Shown here one piece after another: positions 36,736-45,280 of a stretch of DNA of 64,000 nt. Under the pieces are notes generated by a model. The model did not search any database and was not told the origin of the DNA. It worked only from the letters and a program-made list of their open reading frames with translations. A program made the position numbers and the translations under genes. Within the stretch, counting starts at the first letter, position 1. Each line of letters starts with the position of its first letter. Where the stretch lies: assembly GCF_006439355.1 (NCBI RefSeq), contig NZ_VFTG01000005.1, positions 62,001 to 126,000 on the forward strand, given 5' to 3'. The DNA is from Mesorhizobium sp. B4-1-3 (GTDB taxonomy: Bacteria; Pseudomonadota; Alphaproteobacteria; Rhizobiales; Rhizobiaceae).

Positions 36736-37209
36736 TCATTGCGACTTGGCTTTGACTGCCGCGAACAGGTCGTCGGTCTGCTTCTTGAAGGTCGCCAGAT
36801 CGACCTGGCTGCCGTTGAGCATCGTTGACCAGTGGCGCACGATCGCGGCCATCGCGATGGCCTCCTTGATCTCCTCGTCGCTCGCGCCGTTGGCCTTGGC
36901 CGCCAGCGTGTGGAAGTAGATGCAGTACTGGCAGGGAATCTGCGAGGCGACCGCGAGACCCATCAACTCCTTGGTCTTGCCGTTGAGGGCCGTGTTCGGA
37001 TTGAGCTGAACGCCCTTGATTTCGGCCCAGGCGCCGGCCACCGCCACATCCGGCAAGGTCTTGAACATGTCCGGCACCGTGCCGAGCGTCGCCTGGATGT
37101 CCTTGTAGGCGGCGGTGGCGGAAGCGTCTTCGGCCATCGCCGGGGAGACGGCCAGCAATGCGCCCGCGGCAAATGCCAGCAATCCGATCTTGCGACTGAG
37201 TTTCAGCAT
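36736..37209 (-). CDS. Exported carboxymuconolactone decarboxylase/AhpD-like protein
   Basis: This 157-residue protein starts with a good signal peptide (MLKLSRKIGLLAFAAGALLAVSPAMA, cleaved near residue 26). The mature CMD domain has the AhpD active-site CxxC in a SQIPCQYCIYFHT segment, with the conserved glutamate and histidine in place (DEEIKEAIAMAAIVRHW). AhpD-type proteins reduce peroxides or act as thiol oxidoreductases and are normally cytosolic, so an exported version is unusual. Start 37209 follows GGAGGAT. It is the first gene of the operon. Confidence 0.85.
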   Translation of the reverse strand: MLKLSRKIGLLAFAAGALLAVSPAMAEDASATAAYKDIQATLGTVPDMFKTLPDVAVAGAWAEIKGVQLNPNTALNGKTKELMGLAVASQIPCQYCIYFHTLAAKANGASDEEIKEAIAMAAIVRHWSTMLNGSQVDLATFKKQTDDLFAAVKAKSQ

Positions 37210-37317
37210 TTCATCCTCCATTCGCAGTGCCTTCGTGGCTGCATCGCCTGGCCTGCATGGGAAGGACAGATACCTCCTAGGGCGCCTCGACCGCTTCGCC
37301 CGAAAGCGCCATGCCCC

Positions 37318-38871
37318 TCATGGCCCGTCCGGGCCAGCATGCCTGACCGAGAACGCCGCCGCCGCCGCGCGCGACGGCAGGTCGAGCTTGAGCAAGATGT
37401 TGGCGACATGGCGCTTGACCGTATGCTCGCTGAGGCTGAGCTCGGCGGCGATCGCGGCATTGCTCTTGCCGTCGGCGATCAGGCTCACCACCTCGCTTTC
37501 GCGGGCCGTCAGCGTCGTCGGCTCGGCCGGCTTGGGCTTGGGACGGCAGGCCGGCTCCAGATGCTGTTCGGCCGTCACCTGCACCAGCGCGAGCGGCTCG
37601 TCCAACTCATCGAGGCTGATGCGCCCGGCATCGGTGAAATGCAGCCCGGAACCCGCAGCCAGGTCTGCGACCAGCCGTGAGCAGAGGATGTGGCCGCGTT
37701 CAGCGTGAGCGGCAAGCTGCATCGTCACACGCGCCGTCAAACCCGTTGGTGGTCCCCGCACCTCGATCTCGCCGACATGCGCCCCTTGCGCGCTCGCCAC
37801 GCCGATTTCCTGGGCCGCCTCGCGCAGCAGCGCCGCGCAGCGCACGGCGCGGGCCGGGCCGTCGAAGCGCGCGATCATCAGCTCGCCATGCGTGCCGGCG
37901 ACGCGCCCGCCATGGCGGCCGATCAGCATGCGCCAGTTCTCCTGGAAGCGCAGGCTGCGTTCGCTCCACAAGCGATCGCCAAGCCGCGCGGTGTCGTAGA
38001 TGCGTGTCACCAGAAGTGCCGCGAGCACGCGTTCCACATCGGCCACCGCCGGCTCTCCGGTCAGGAATTCCTCGATCAGGTCGGCCACGCGGTCGACGTC
38101 GCCGGTCCAGATCGGGTGGTCGCGACCGGAGATCTCGACCAGGCGGGCGCCGGGGATCTTCCTGGCCAGGAAGCGGCTGGCCTCGGGGTCGACTCGGGCG
38201 TCGTTGCGACGATGGATCAGGAGCGTCGGCACCCTGATCGTTTCGAGCATGTCGCGCACGTCGACAGCCGCGTTCATGCGGGCAAGCGCCGCCGCGGCCG
38301 TCGGGCTGGCCGAAAGCCGCTCGAACCGGGCCCACCACTGGGTGAAGTGGGTATCGTCGACCCGGCCCGGCGCGAAATTGGGCAAGGTCGCGCCGGTGCC
38401 CCACGACGTCTCCGCCGTCTCTATGAAGGCCTCCAGCCGTTCCGGCGGCATTACCCATTTGTGGAAATGCGCGTAGCCGCCGTAAAGCACCAGCGCCCGC
38501 GTCCGCTTCGGATAGGTTGCGGCGAACAGCATCGTCATCGGTGCGCCCTCCGAGGCGCCGAGAATCGCCGCCCGGCCGCTGCCGGCGGCGTCCATTACCG
38601 CCCGCACGTCGTCCATGCGTGTTTCGAGACTGGGCAGGTGGCGGCTGTCGACGCGGTCGGAAAGCCCAGTGCCGCGTTTGTCGAACAGGATCAGCCGCGA
38701 GAAGGCCGAGAGCCGCTTCAACAGGCGGCTGTAGCCTTCGTCTTCCCAATGCAGGTCGAGATTGGAGATGAAGCCCGGCACGAAGACCAGATCGAACGAT
38801 CCCTGGCCGACCACCTGATAGGCGATCCGCACCTCTCCGCTACGGGCGTATCTGGTCTCGATCGGCCTCAC
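37318..38871 (-). CDS. Alpha/beta hydrolase - cyclase-like - LuxR fusion regulator
   Basis: This regulator of about 517 residues joins three domains. Residues 1-275 are an alpha/beta hydrolase with GASEG (Ser107), an acidic residue near Asp224/228 and His252 (GRDHPIW), a plausible triad. Residues about 279-435 resemble a class III cyclase catalytic domain, but the first metal Asp is replaced by Arg (LLVTRIYDT) and the second by Glu, so activity is unlikely. Residues 452-517 are a LuxR helix-turn-helix (LTARESEVVSLIADGKSNAAIA). A GTG start at 38871 is chosen, and longer starts exist. It likely senses a ligand in the hydrolase pocket and activates the adjacent operon. Confidence 0.82.
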   Translation of the reverse strand: MRPIETRYARSGEVRIAYQVVGQGSFDLVFVPGFISNLDLHWEDEGYSRLLKRLSAFSRLILFDKRGTGLSDRVDSRHLPSLETRMDDVRAVMDAAGSGRAAILGASEGAPMTMLFAATYPKRTRALVLYGGYAHFHKWVMPPERLEAFIETAETSWGTGATLPNFAPGRVDDTHFTQWWARFERLSASPTAAAALARMNAAVDVRDMLETIRVPTLLIHRRNDARVDPEASRFLARKIPGARLVEISGRDHPIWTGDVDRVADLIEEFLTGEPAVADVERVLAALLVTRIYDTARLGDRLWSERSLRFQENWRMLIGRHGGRVAGTHGELMIARFDGPARAVRCAALLREAAQEIGVASAQGAHVGEIEVRGPPTGLTARVTMQLAAHAERGHILCSRLVADLAAGSGLHFTDAGRISLDELDEPLALVQVTAEQHLEPACRPKPKPAEPTTLTARESEVVSLIADGKSNAAIAAELSLSEHTVKRHVANILLKLDLPSRAAAAAFSVRHAGPDGP

Positions 38872-39022
38872 GCAAACTACCCCGCCGGCCAGACGACTTC
38901 CTGGCGTCAAGCATAGCAGAGGCAGGCCGCTTGCGGCAGACAAACTTTAGAGAGTTGGAATGTAAGTATCTTTGGCGCCGCCGGGACCGCGTTCGCGCCA
39001 CCAGCGCGAAACGGCCTCCAGC

Positions 39023-39310
39023 CTATGCCGGCCCGGCGTAGCCAAGGCTCTTGTCGGCCTGCTCCGGCGTCAGTGGCCGCTTGATCTTGGCCGAGGCGGC
39101 GATCACCAGTTCATCGAAATCCTCCGCGTCGCCGTCGAGCAGCTCGAAGAACTGCCGCCGCATCCTGGGCTCCCAGAACTTGTTGATGTGCTCGGCAACG
39201 CCGGCGATGCCTTCCTCGCGCGGCTTCGAATGGAAGAAGGTGGCGATCTGGTTGGCCATGCGCACCAGCTTTTCCTTGGTGCTGGCGATGTGGTCTTCGT
39301 CATGCGACAT
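39023..39310 (-). CDS. fdsD: Formate dehydrogenase delta subunit
   Basis: This short protein of about 95 residues has the FdsD pattern: KEKLVRMANQIATFFHS near the start, a KFWEPRMRRQFFELLD motif, and ends in the hydrophilic AKIKRPLTPEQ. FdsD is a small helper needed for assembly or stability of the cytosolic molybdenum formate dehydrogenase. The start at 39310 overlaps the end of fdsC (stop at 39300). An ATG three codons earlier is also possible. It is the last gene of the fdsGBACD operon. Confidence 0.88.
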   Translation of the reverse strand: MSHDEDHIASTKEKLVRMANQIATFFHSKPREEGIAGVAEHINKFWEPRMRRQFFELLDGDAEDFDELVIAASAKIKRPLTPEQADKSLGYAGPA

Positions 39311-40130
39311 GCTTGGCAACTCCGGAAGCCACCCGTTCGGGGTGGGTGAAAATATCGAAATCGTTGCCGCGAACCAGCGCCACCAGCGTCATGCCGGCGG
39401 CCTCCGCTGTGCGGATGGCAAGCGCGGTCGGCGCGGAGACGGCCATGATGATCGGCGCGCCGATGGCCGCCGTCTTCTGTACCATCTCGACCGAGACGCG
39501 CGAGGTCACCACGACGGCGCCGCTGGCGCCGTCGATGCCGGCCTTGGCGAGCGCGCCGGCGAGCTTGTCCAGCGCATTGTGGCGGCCGACATCCTCGCGC
39601 GCCATCACGATGCCCTTGCCGGGAACATAGAAGCCTGCGGCATGCACCGCGCCGGTTTCGGTGTGCAGCGGCTGGACCGTCGACAAAAGCCTGACCGAAC
39701 GGGTGATGTCTTCGGCATCGAGCGTAAGCTTTGACGCAGCGACAGAGTCGACCGAGCGCATCGCTTCCTCGATGGATTCGATGCCGCACAAGCCGCAGCC
39801 GACCGGCCCGGCGAGCCTGCGCCGCCGTGCCTGGAAGCGCGTGTTGGCCTGGTCCTTCAGCCGGATCTGGATATCGATGCCGGCGCCGAGATCCTCGACT
39901 TCGATCGCCTCGATCTCCTTTGGGTCGGCGATGATGCCTTCCGTCAGCGAGAAGCCGAGCGCGAAATCCTCGAAGTCGGCCGGGCTCGCCATCATCACCG
40001 CGTGCGTGGTGCCGGCAAAGGATAACGCCACCGGCGTCTCTTCCGGCACCATGCGGTTCGCGGCCGCGGTGCCGCCGGCGCGATGCGCCAGCCGCGAGAT
40101 TTGCGTCGTGGCTTTGCGGCGCGCGGCCAA
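39300..40130 (-). CDS. fdsC: Formate dehydrogenase sulfur carrier FdhD/FdsC
   Basis: This 276-residue chaperone inserts the sulfido ligand on the molybdenum cofactor of formate dehydrogenase. The CGLCG loop (CGLCGIESIEEAMRSV, about residues 111-126) holds the two essential cysteines. A FALGFSLTEGII segment and the C-terminal VTSRVSVEMVQKTA also fit. The gene lies 3 bases downstream of fdsA and overlaps fdsD, so all are co-translated. FdsC and FdhD are homologous names for the same role. Confidence 0.93.
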   Translation of the reverse strand: MAARRKATTQISRLAHRAGGTAAANRMVPEETPVALSFAGTTHAVMMASPADFEDFALGFSLTEGIIADPKEIEAIEVEDLGAGIDIQIRLKDQANTRFQARRRRLAGPVGCGLCGIESIEEAMRSVDSVAASKLTLDAEDITRSVRLLSTVQPLHTETGAVHAAGFYVPGKGIVMAREDVGRHNALDKLAGALAKAGIDGASGAVVVTSRVSVEMVQKTAAIGAPIIMAVSAPTALAIRTAEAAGMTLVALVRGNDFDIFTHPERVASGVAKHVA

Positions 40131-40133
40131 GAA

Positions 40134-43046
40134 CTACTCCGCCGCTTCCAGCGGTGCGATGCGCCGGCTCTGCTTAGCCTGTTCGTTATAGTCCTTCTGC
40201 CAGTCGGTCGGGCCGTTGGACGGCGCCACTTGCACGGCGGTGACCTTGTATTCCGGACAGTTGGTCGCCCAGTCCGAGAAGTCGGTGGTGATCACATTGG
40301 CCTGCGTATCCGGGTGGTGGAAGGTCGTGTAGACGACGCCGGGCGAGACGCGGTCGGTGATCAGCGCGCGCAGCGTCGTTTCACCCGAGCGGCTTGCCAG
40401 CCGCACCCAGTCGCCGTCGCGGACGCCGCGGACTTCGGCGTCATGTGGATGGATCTCCAGTCGGTCCTCGGCATGCCAGACGATGTTTCCGGTGCGCCTC
40501 GTCTGCGCGCCGACATTGTACTGGGACAGGATACGTCCGGTGGTGAGCAGCAGCGGATAGCGCGGGCCGGTCCGTTCGTCCGTCGCTACATATTCGGTGC
40601 GGATGAACTTGCCCTTGCCGCGCACGAAGCCGTCGACATGCATGACCGGGGTGCCGAGCGGCGCCTTCTCGTTGCAAGGCCACTGCACCGAGCCGACACG
40701 GTCGAGCAGCTCGAAGGAGACGCCGGCGAAGCTCGGCGTCGTCTTGGCGATCTCGTCCATGATCTGTGACGGATGGGTGTAATTCCAGTCCAGTCCAATG
40801 GCGCGGGCAAGCTCCTGCGTCGCTTCCCAGTCGGCGTAGCGCGCCTTCGGCTCCAGCACCTTGCGCACCATGTTGATGCGGCGCTCGGCGTTGGTGAAGG
40901 TGCCGTCCTTCTCCAGGAAGGTCGAGCCCGGCAGGAAGACATGCGCGTAATTCGCCGTCTCGTTGAGGAAGAGGTCGTGCACCACCACGCATTCCATCGC
41001 GGCGAGACCGCCGGCCACATGCTTGGTGTCGGGATCGGACTGCAGGATGTCCTCGCCCTGGATGTAAATGCCCTTGAAGGAGCCGTCGACAGCGGCGTCC
41101 AGCATATTGGGGATGCGCAGGCCCGGCTCGTCGTCCAGCTTCACCCCCCACAGGCTCTCATAGATGTCGCGCACCGCGTCGCCGGAGATGTGGCGATAGC
41201 CCGGCAGTTCATGCGGGAAAGAGCCCATGTCGCAGGAGCCCTGGACATTGTTCTGGCCGCGCAGCGGGTTCACGCCGACGCCCGGACGGCCGATATTGCC
41301 GGTAGCCATCGCGAGGTTGGCGATGGCGATCACCGTGGTCGAGCCCTGGCTATGTTCGGTGACGCCGAGGCCGTAATAGATCGCGCCATTGCCGCCCTTG
41401 GCATAGAGGCGCGCGGCACCCCGGATGGCTTCCGGATCGACGCCGGACAGCTTGCCGACGGTTTCGGGACTGTTTTCCGGCAGGGCGACGAAGGAGGCCC
41501 AGTCCTGGAACTCGGCCCAGTCGCAGCGCTCGCGCACGAACGCTTCGTTATAAAGGCCCTCGGTGACAATGACATGCGCCAGCGCCGTCAGCACCGCCAC
41601 GTTGGTGCCGGGCTTCAAGGGCAGGTGGTAGTCCGCCTCGACATGCGCCGACTTGACCATCTCGGTGCGGCGCGGATCGATCACGATCAGCTTGGCGCCC
41701 TGGCGCAGCCGCTTCTTCAGCCGCGAGGCGAACACCGGATGGGCGGAAGCCGGATTGGCGCCGATGATGACGGCGACGTCGGTGAACTCGACCGAATCGA
41801 AATCCTGCGTGCCGGCCGAGGTGCCGTAGGTCTGGCCGAGACCGTAGCCGGTCGGCGAGTGGCAGACGCGGGCGCAGGTGTCGACATTGTTGTTGCGGAA
41901 GCCTTGGCGAACCAGCTTCTGGACGAGGTAGGTCTCCTCATTCGTGCAGCGCGAGGAGGTGATGCCACCGATCGCCGTGCGTCCATACTGATACTGGATG
42001 CGGCGGAATTCCTTCGCCGTGTGGGCGATCGCCTCTTCCCAACTCACCTCGCGCCAGGGATCGGAAATCTTCTCGCGGATCATCGGCGACAGGATGCGGT
42101 CCTTGTGCGTGGCATAGCCATAAGCGAAGCGGCCCTTGACGCAGCTATGGCCGTGATTGGCCTTGCCCTCCTTATAGGGCATCATGCGGATGACCTCGTC
42201 GTCCTTCACCTCGGCCTTGAACGAGCAGCCGACGCCGCAATAGGCGCAGGTGGTGATGACCGAGCGCTCCGGCATACCCTTTTCCAGCACCGTCTTCTCA
42301 CGCAGCGCGTCCGTCGGGCAGGCCTGCACGCAGGCACCGCAGGAGACGCATTCGGAAGCGATGAAGTCCTCATGCATGCCGGCGACCATGCGCGATTCGA
42401 AGCCTCGGCCCTCGATGGTCAGCGCGAAGGTGCCCTGCACCTCCTCGCAAGCGCGCACGCAGCGCGAGCACACGATGCACTGCGCCGGGTCGTAGGTGAA
42501 ATAGGGGTTGGATTCGTCGCGGGCGATGTAGTCGACGGCCAAGGAGCCATGGCCGGGCGCGACGCCGCCTTCCTGCTTGACGTGGTTGCGGCCTTCGACG
42601 CCGTAACGGTTCTCGGTGAGACCCACGGACTTCGCCACCGCGTCGAACTCGCTGGCGCCGGTTCCGGCTTTCTCGTTCCAGCCGGTCGGATGGTCGGAGA
42701 CATAGAGCTCCATGACGCCGCGGCGGATCGCATCGAGCCGGTCCGACTGCGTGCGCACCACGATGCCCTCGGCCACGGGCGTCGTGCAGGAGGCCGGCGT
42801 GCCGCCGCGCCCTTCGATCTCGACCAGGCAGACGCGGCAGGAGCCGAAAGAGTCCAGCATGTCGGTGGCGCAGAGCTTCGGGATCTCGATCCCGCCTTCC
42901 ATCGCCGCGCGCATGATCGAGGTGCCTTCCGGCACGGTGACGCTTTGTCCGTCGACGGTCAGCGTGACCTGCTTGGTCGCTTTCGACTCCGGCGTTCCGT
43001 AGTCGATCTCTTCGATGAGTGTCGGGAAGTCGGCCTTGATGTTCAT
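40134..43046 (-). CDS. fdsA: NAD-dependent formate dehydrogenase alpha subunit (molybdenum)
   Basis: This 970-residue catalytic subunit oxidises formate to CO2. The N-terminal [2Fe-2S] domain has Cys59, Cys70, Cys73 and Cys87. Next come two ferredoxin-type 4Fe-4S clusters (CIVCSRCVRAC, CVSCGACVQAC), a further cluster at CAYCGVGC and the molybdopterin domain. The active-site Cys is in ARVCHSP, with the following His conserved, so it uses cysteine rather than selenocysteine. The start follows GGAG. FdsA transfers electrons through FdsB to NAD+. It is part of the fdsGBACD operon. Confidence 0.96.
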   Translation of the reverse strand: MNIKADFPTLIEEIDYGTPESKATKQVTLTVDGQSVTVPEGTSIMRAAMEGGIEIPKLCATDMLDSFGSCRVCLVEIEGRGGTPASCTTPVAEGIVVRTQSDRLDAIRRGVMELYVSDHPTGWNEKAGTGASEFDAVAKSVGLTENRYGVEGRNHVKQEGGVAPGHGSLAVDYIARDESNPYFTYDPAQCIVCSRCVRACEEVQGTFALTIEGRGFESRMVAGMHEDFIASECVSCGACVQACPTDALREKTVLEKGMPERSVITTCAYCGVGCSFKAEVKDDEVIRMMPYKEGKANHGHSCVKGRFAYGYATHKDRILSPMIREKISDPWREVSWEEAIAHTAKEFRRIQYQYGRTAIGGITSSRCTNEETYLVQKLVRQGFRNNNVDTCARVCHSPTGYGLGQTYGTSAGTQDFDSVEFTDVAVIIGANPASAHPVFASRLKKRLRQGAKLIVIDPRRTEMVKSAHVEADYHLPLKPGTNVAVLTALAHVIVTEGLYNEAFVRERCDWAEFQDWASFVALPENSPETVGKLSGVDPEAIRGAARLYAKGGNGAIYYGLGVTEHSQGSTTVIAIANLAMATGNIGRPGVGVNPLRGQNNVQGSCDMGSFPHELPGYRHISGDAVRDIYESLWGVKLDDEPGLRIPNMLDAAVDGSFKGIYIQGEDILQSDPDTKHVAGGLAAMECVVVHDLFLNETANYAHVFLPGSTFLEKDGTFTNAERRINMVRKVLEPKARYADWEATQELARAIGLDWNYTHPSQIMDEIAKTTPSFAGVSFELLDRVGSVQWPCNEKAPLGTPVMHVDGFVRGKGKFIRTEYVATDERTGPRYPLLLTTGRILSQYNVGAQTRRTGNIVWHAEDRLEIHPHDAEVRGVRDGDWVRLASRSGETTLRALITDRVSPGVVYTTFHHPDTQANVITTDFSDWATNCPEYKVTAVQVAPSNGPTDWQKDYNEQAKQSRRIAPLEAAE

Positions 43047-43056
43047 CTGCCAGCTC

Positions 43057-44613
43057 CTATTCAGCCGCCACGCGCGCCGGCGCGGGCTTGAAATCCTCGG
43101 GGAAATGCGTGATCGAGCTCATCACCGGGTAGGGCGTGAAGCCGCCCAGCGCGCAGAGCGATCCGAACTTCATGGTGTTGCAGAGGTCGGTGACCAGAGC
43201 GAGGTTCTTCTCCGCCTCGATGCCGGCGGCGACCTTGTCCAGAACCTCCACGCCACGTGTCGAGCCGATGCGGCAAGGGGTGCACTTGCCGCAGCTTTCG
43301 ATGGCGCAGAACTCCATGGCGAAGCGCGCCTGCTTCATCATGTCGGCCGTATCGTCGAACACGGTGATACCGGCATGGCCGATCAGCCCGTCGCGCTTGG
43401 CGAATTCCTCGTAGTCGAAGGGCGTGTCGAACAAGGCGCGCGGGAAATAGGCGCCGAGCGGACCACCGACCTGGACCGCTTTCACCGGCCGCCCCGAAGC
43501 CGTGCCGCCGCCGATCTCGTCGACAATTTCGCCGAGCGTCAGGCCGAAGGCCGTCTCGAACAGGCCGCCATTCCGGACGTTGCCGGCGATCTGGATCGGA
43601 ATCGTGCCGCGCGAGCGGCCCATGCCGAAATCCTTGTAGTAGGCGGCGCCCTTGTCCATGATGACAGGCACCGAGGCCAGGCTGATCACGTTGTTGATCA
43701 CCGTCGGCTTGCCGAACAACCCTTGAATTGCCGGCAGCGGCGGCTTGGCGCGCACCACGCCGCGCTTTCCCTCGAGGCTGTTCAGGAGCGAGGTTTCCTC
43801 GCCGCAGACATAGGCGCCGGCGCCGACGCGGATTTCCATGTCGAAGGCGTTAGGGGAGCCCAGCACATTGAGGCCCAGCACACCCGCCTTGCGCGCGATC
43901 GCCACGGCCTTGTTCATCGTCGCCACCGCATGCGGATATTCCGAGCGGATATAGACGAAGCCCTTGGTCGCGCCGGTGGCGATGCCGGCAATCGCCATGC
44001 CTTCGATCAGCACGAACGGATCGCCTTCCATGATCATGCGGTCGGCGAAAGTGGCGCTGTCGCCCTCGTCGGCGTTGCAGACGATGTATTTCTGCGCGCC
44101 TGCCGTATCCAGCACCGTCTTCCACTTGATGCCGGTCGGAAAGCCTGCGCCGCCGCGGCCGCGCAGGCCGGATTCGGTAACCTGCTTCACGATGTCCGCA
44201 GGCGCTATCGCCACTGCATTCTGCAGGCCGCGCAGGCCGCCCAGCGACTTATAGGCATCGAGCGAAAGCGGATCGTTGATGCCGCAGCGCGCGAAGGTCA
44301 ACCGCGTCTGCTTGGCGAAGAAGGGGATCTTATCGGGCGCGCCCAGCCAGCGCTTGTGGTGGCCGCCCTTGAGGAAGCCGCTGTCGAACAGGCTCTTGAC
44401 GTCGGACGGCTTGACCGGCCCGTAGGCGACGCGGCCCTCGGCCGTGGCCACCTCGACCATCGGCTCCAGGAAATAGGCGCCGCGCGAGCCGTTGCGCACG
44501 ATCTTGGCTTCGACGCCGCGCTCCTTCAGTTCCTTCTCGATCGCCCTGGCGACCTTTTCGGCACCGAGCGCCAGCGCGCCGGAGTCTGCCGGGATATAGA
44601 TGCGCGGGATCAT
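43057..44613 (-). CDS. fdsB: Formate dehydrogenase beta subunit (NuoF-like)
   Basis: This 518-residue subunit passes electrons to NAD+. An N-terminal thioredoxin-like region leads to the FMN/NADH site GLRGRGGAGFPTGIKW and GDPFVLIEGM, and the 4Fe-4S ligands are in ESCGKCTPCRIG, as in NuoF. The start at 44613 overlaps fdsG by 4 bases, and a longer reading frame is rejected because it lies under fdsG. Its start is ATG ATC CCG. Confidence 0.95.
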   Translation of the reverse strand: MIPRIYIPADSGALALGAEKVARAIEKELKERGVEAKIVRNGSRGAYFLEPMVEVATAEGRVAYGPVKPSDVKSLFDSGFLKGGHHKRWLGAPDKIPFFAKQTRLTFARCGINDPLSLDAYKSLGGLRGLQNAVAIAPADIVKQVTESGLRGRGGAGFPTGIKWKTVLDTAGAQKYIVCNADEGDSATFADRMIMEGDPFVLIEGMAIAGIATGATKGFVYIRSEYPHAVATMNKAVAIARKAGVLGLNVLGSPNAFDMEIRVGAGAYVCGEETSLLNSLEGKRGVVRAKPPLPAIQGLFGKPTVINNVISLASVPVIMDKGAAYYKDFGMGRSRGTIPIQIAGNVRNGGLFETAFGLTLGEIVDEIGGGTASGRPVKAVQVGGPLGAYFPRALFDTPFDYEEFAKRDGLIGHAGITVFDDTADMMKQARFAMEFCAIESCGKCTPCRIGSTRGVEVLDKVAAGIEAEKNLALVTDLCNTMKFGSLCALGGFTPYPVMSSITHFPEDFKPAPARVAAE

Positions 44614-45089
44614 GAACGCACCTCCGCGACGATCTCTTCGATCTTCTCGTCGTCGAGCCGGCCGATGACTTCGCCGTCGAGCATCGCCGACGGCGAGCAG
44701 GCGCAAAGCCCGAGGCAGTAGACCGGCTCCAATGTAACCGATCCATCGCGCGCGGTCTCATGGAAATCGATGCCGAGCAGCTGCTTGACCTTGGCCGCGA
44801 CCGCTTCCGAGCCCATCGACTGGCAGGCTTCCGCCTGGCAAAGCTTCAGCACGTGCCGTCCGGCCGGCTTGGCGCGGAAATCATGATAGAAGCTGACCAC
44901 GCCGTGCACCTCGGCCCGCGACAGGTTCAGCCCATCGGCGATCACCGGCAGAGCGTCCTTCGGAACGTGCCCGAACTCTTCCTGTATGCTGTGCAGGATC
45001 GGCAGCAGCGGGCCTTCGAGGCCCTTCATCTCGTCAATGATCGCCGCCGTGCGCGACGCGATCTCGGTACTTGCGGCCTGCATGGTCAC
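44610..45089 (-). CDS. fdsG: Formate dehydrogenase gamma subunit (NuoE-like)
   Basis: The 159-residue NuoE-like subunit has a thioredoxin-fold [2Fe-2S] cluster with CQAEAC (two Cys) and CLGLC (two Cys). The start is either GTG at 45089, which has GGAGG seven bases upstream, or ATG two codons later. It heads the fdsGBACD operon. The remaining frame upstream lacks conservation. The operator at 45236 lies 147 bases upstream of this start. Confidence 0.93.
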   Translation of the reverse strand: MTMQAASTEIASRTAAIIDEMKGLEGPLLPILHSIQEEFGHVPKDALPVIADGLNLSRAEVHGVVSFYHDFRAKPAGRHVLKLCQAEACQSMGSEAVAAKVKQLLGIDFHETARDGSVTLEPVYCLGLCACSPSAMLDGEVIGRLDDEKIEEIVAEVRS

Positions 45090-45235
45090 GCAGCGCCCTC
45101 CCTGGTCGTGGCGGCCAATGTATGTCACCTCAGCATATAGAGCGGTTTCGAGGCAACGACATGCATAGGCGCAATATCGCTAAGTCCTTACGAAATCAGA
45201 GGAAACCTCCGAAATCAATAAAGCGCTTCCGTTGC

Positions 45236-45256
45236 TTGATAGAAATTTTCTATCAA
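45236..45256. promoter_or_regulatory. LysR-type dyad operator upstream of fdsG
   Basis: TTGATAG and CTATCAA flank a 7-base AT-rich centre, a near-perfect 21-bp dyad with the T-N11-A core used by LysR regulators. It lies between the LysR gene (ending 45281) and fdsG, about 150 bases upstream of the fdsG start. It is the likely recruitment site of the LysR regulator that activates formate dehydrogenase. Confidence 0.75.
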
Positions 45257-45280
45257 GATCCCGCGGCTCGCATGTCTAGC

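Noticed and set aside
40773..43091. A 772-codon open frame antisense to fdsA
   Set aside because: It is the mirror of a conserved molybdenum formate dehydrogenase gene. It has low-complexity, His/Arg-rich protein content and no ribosome site, so it is a GC-bias artefact.
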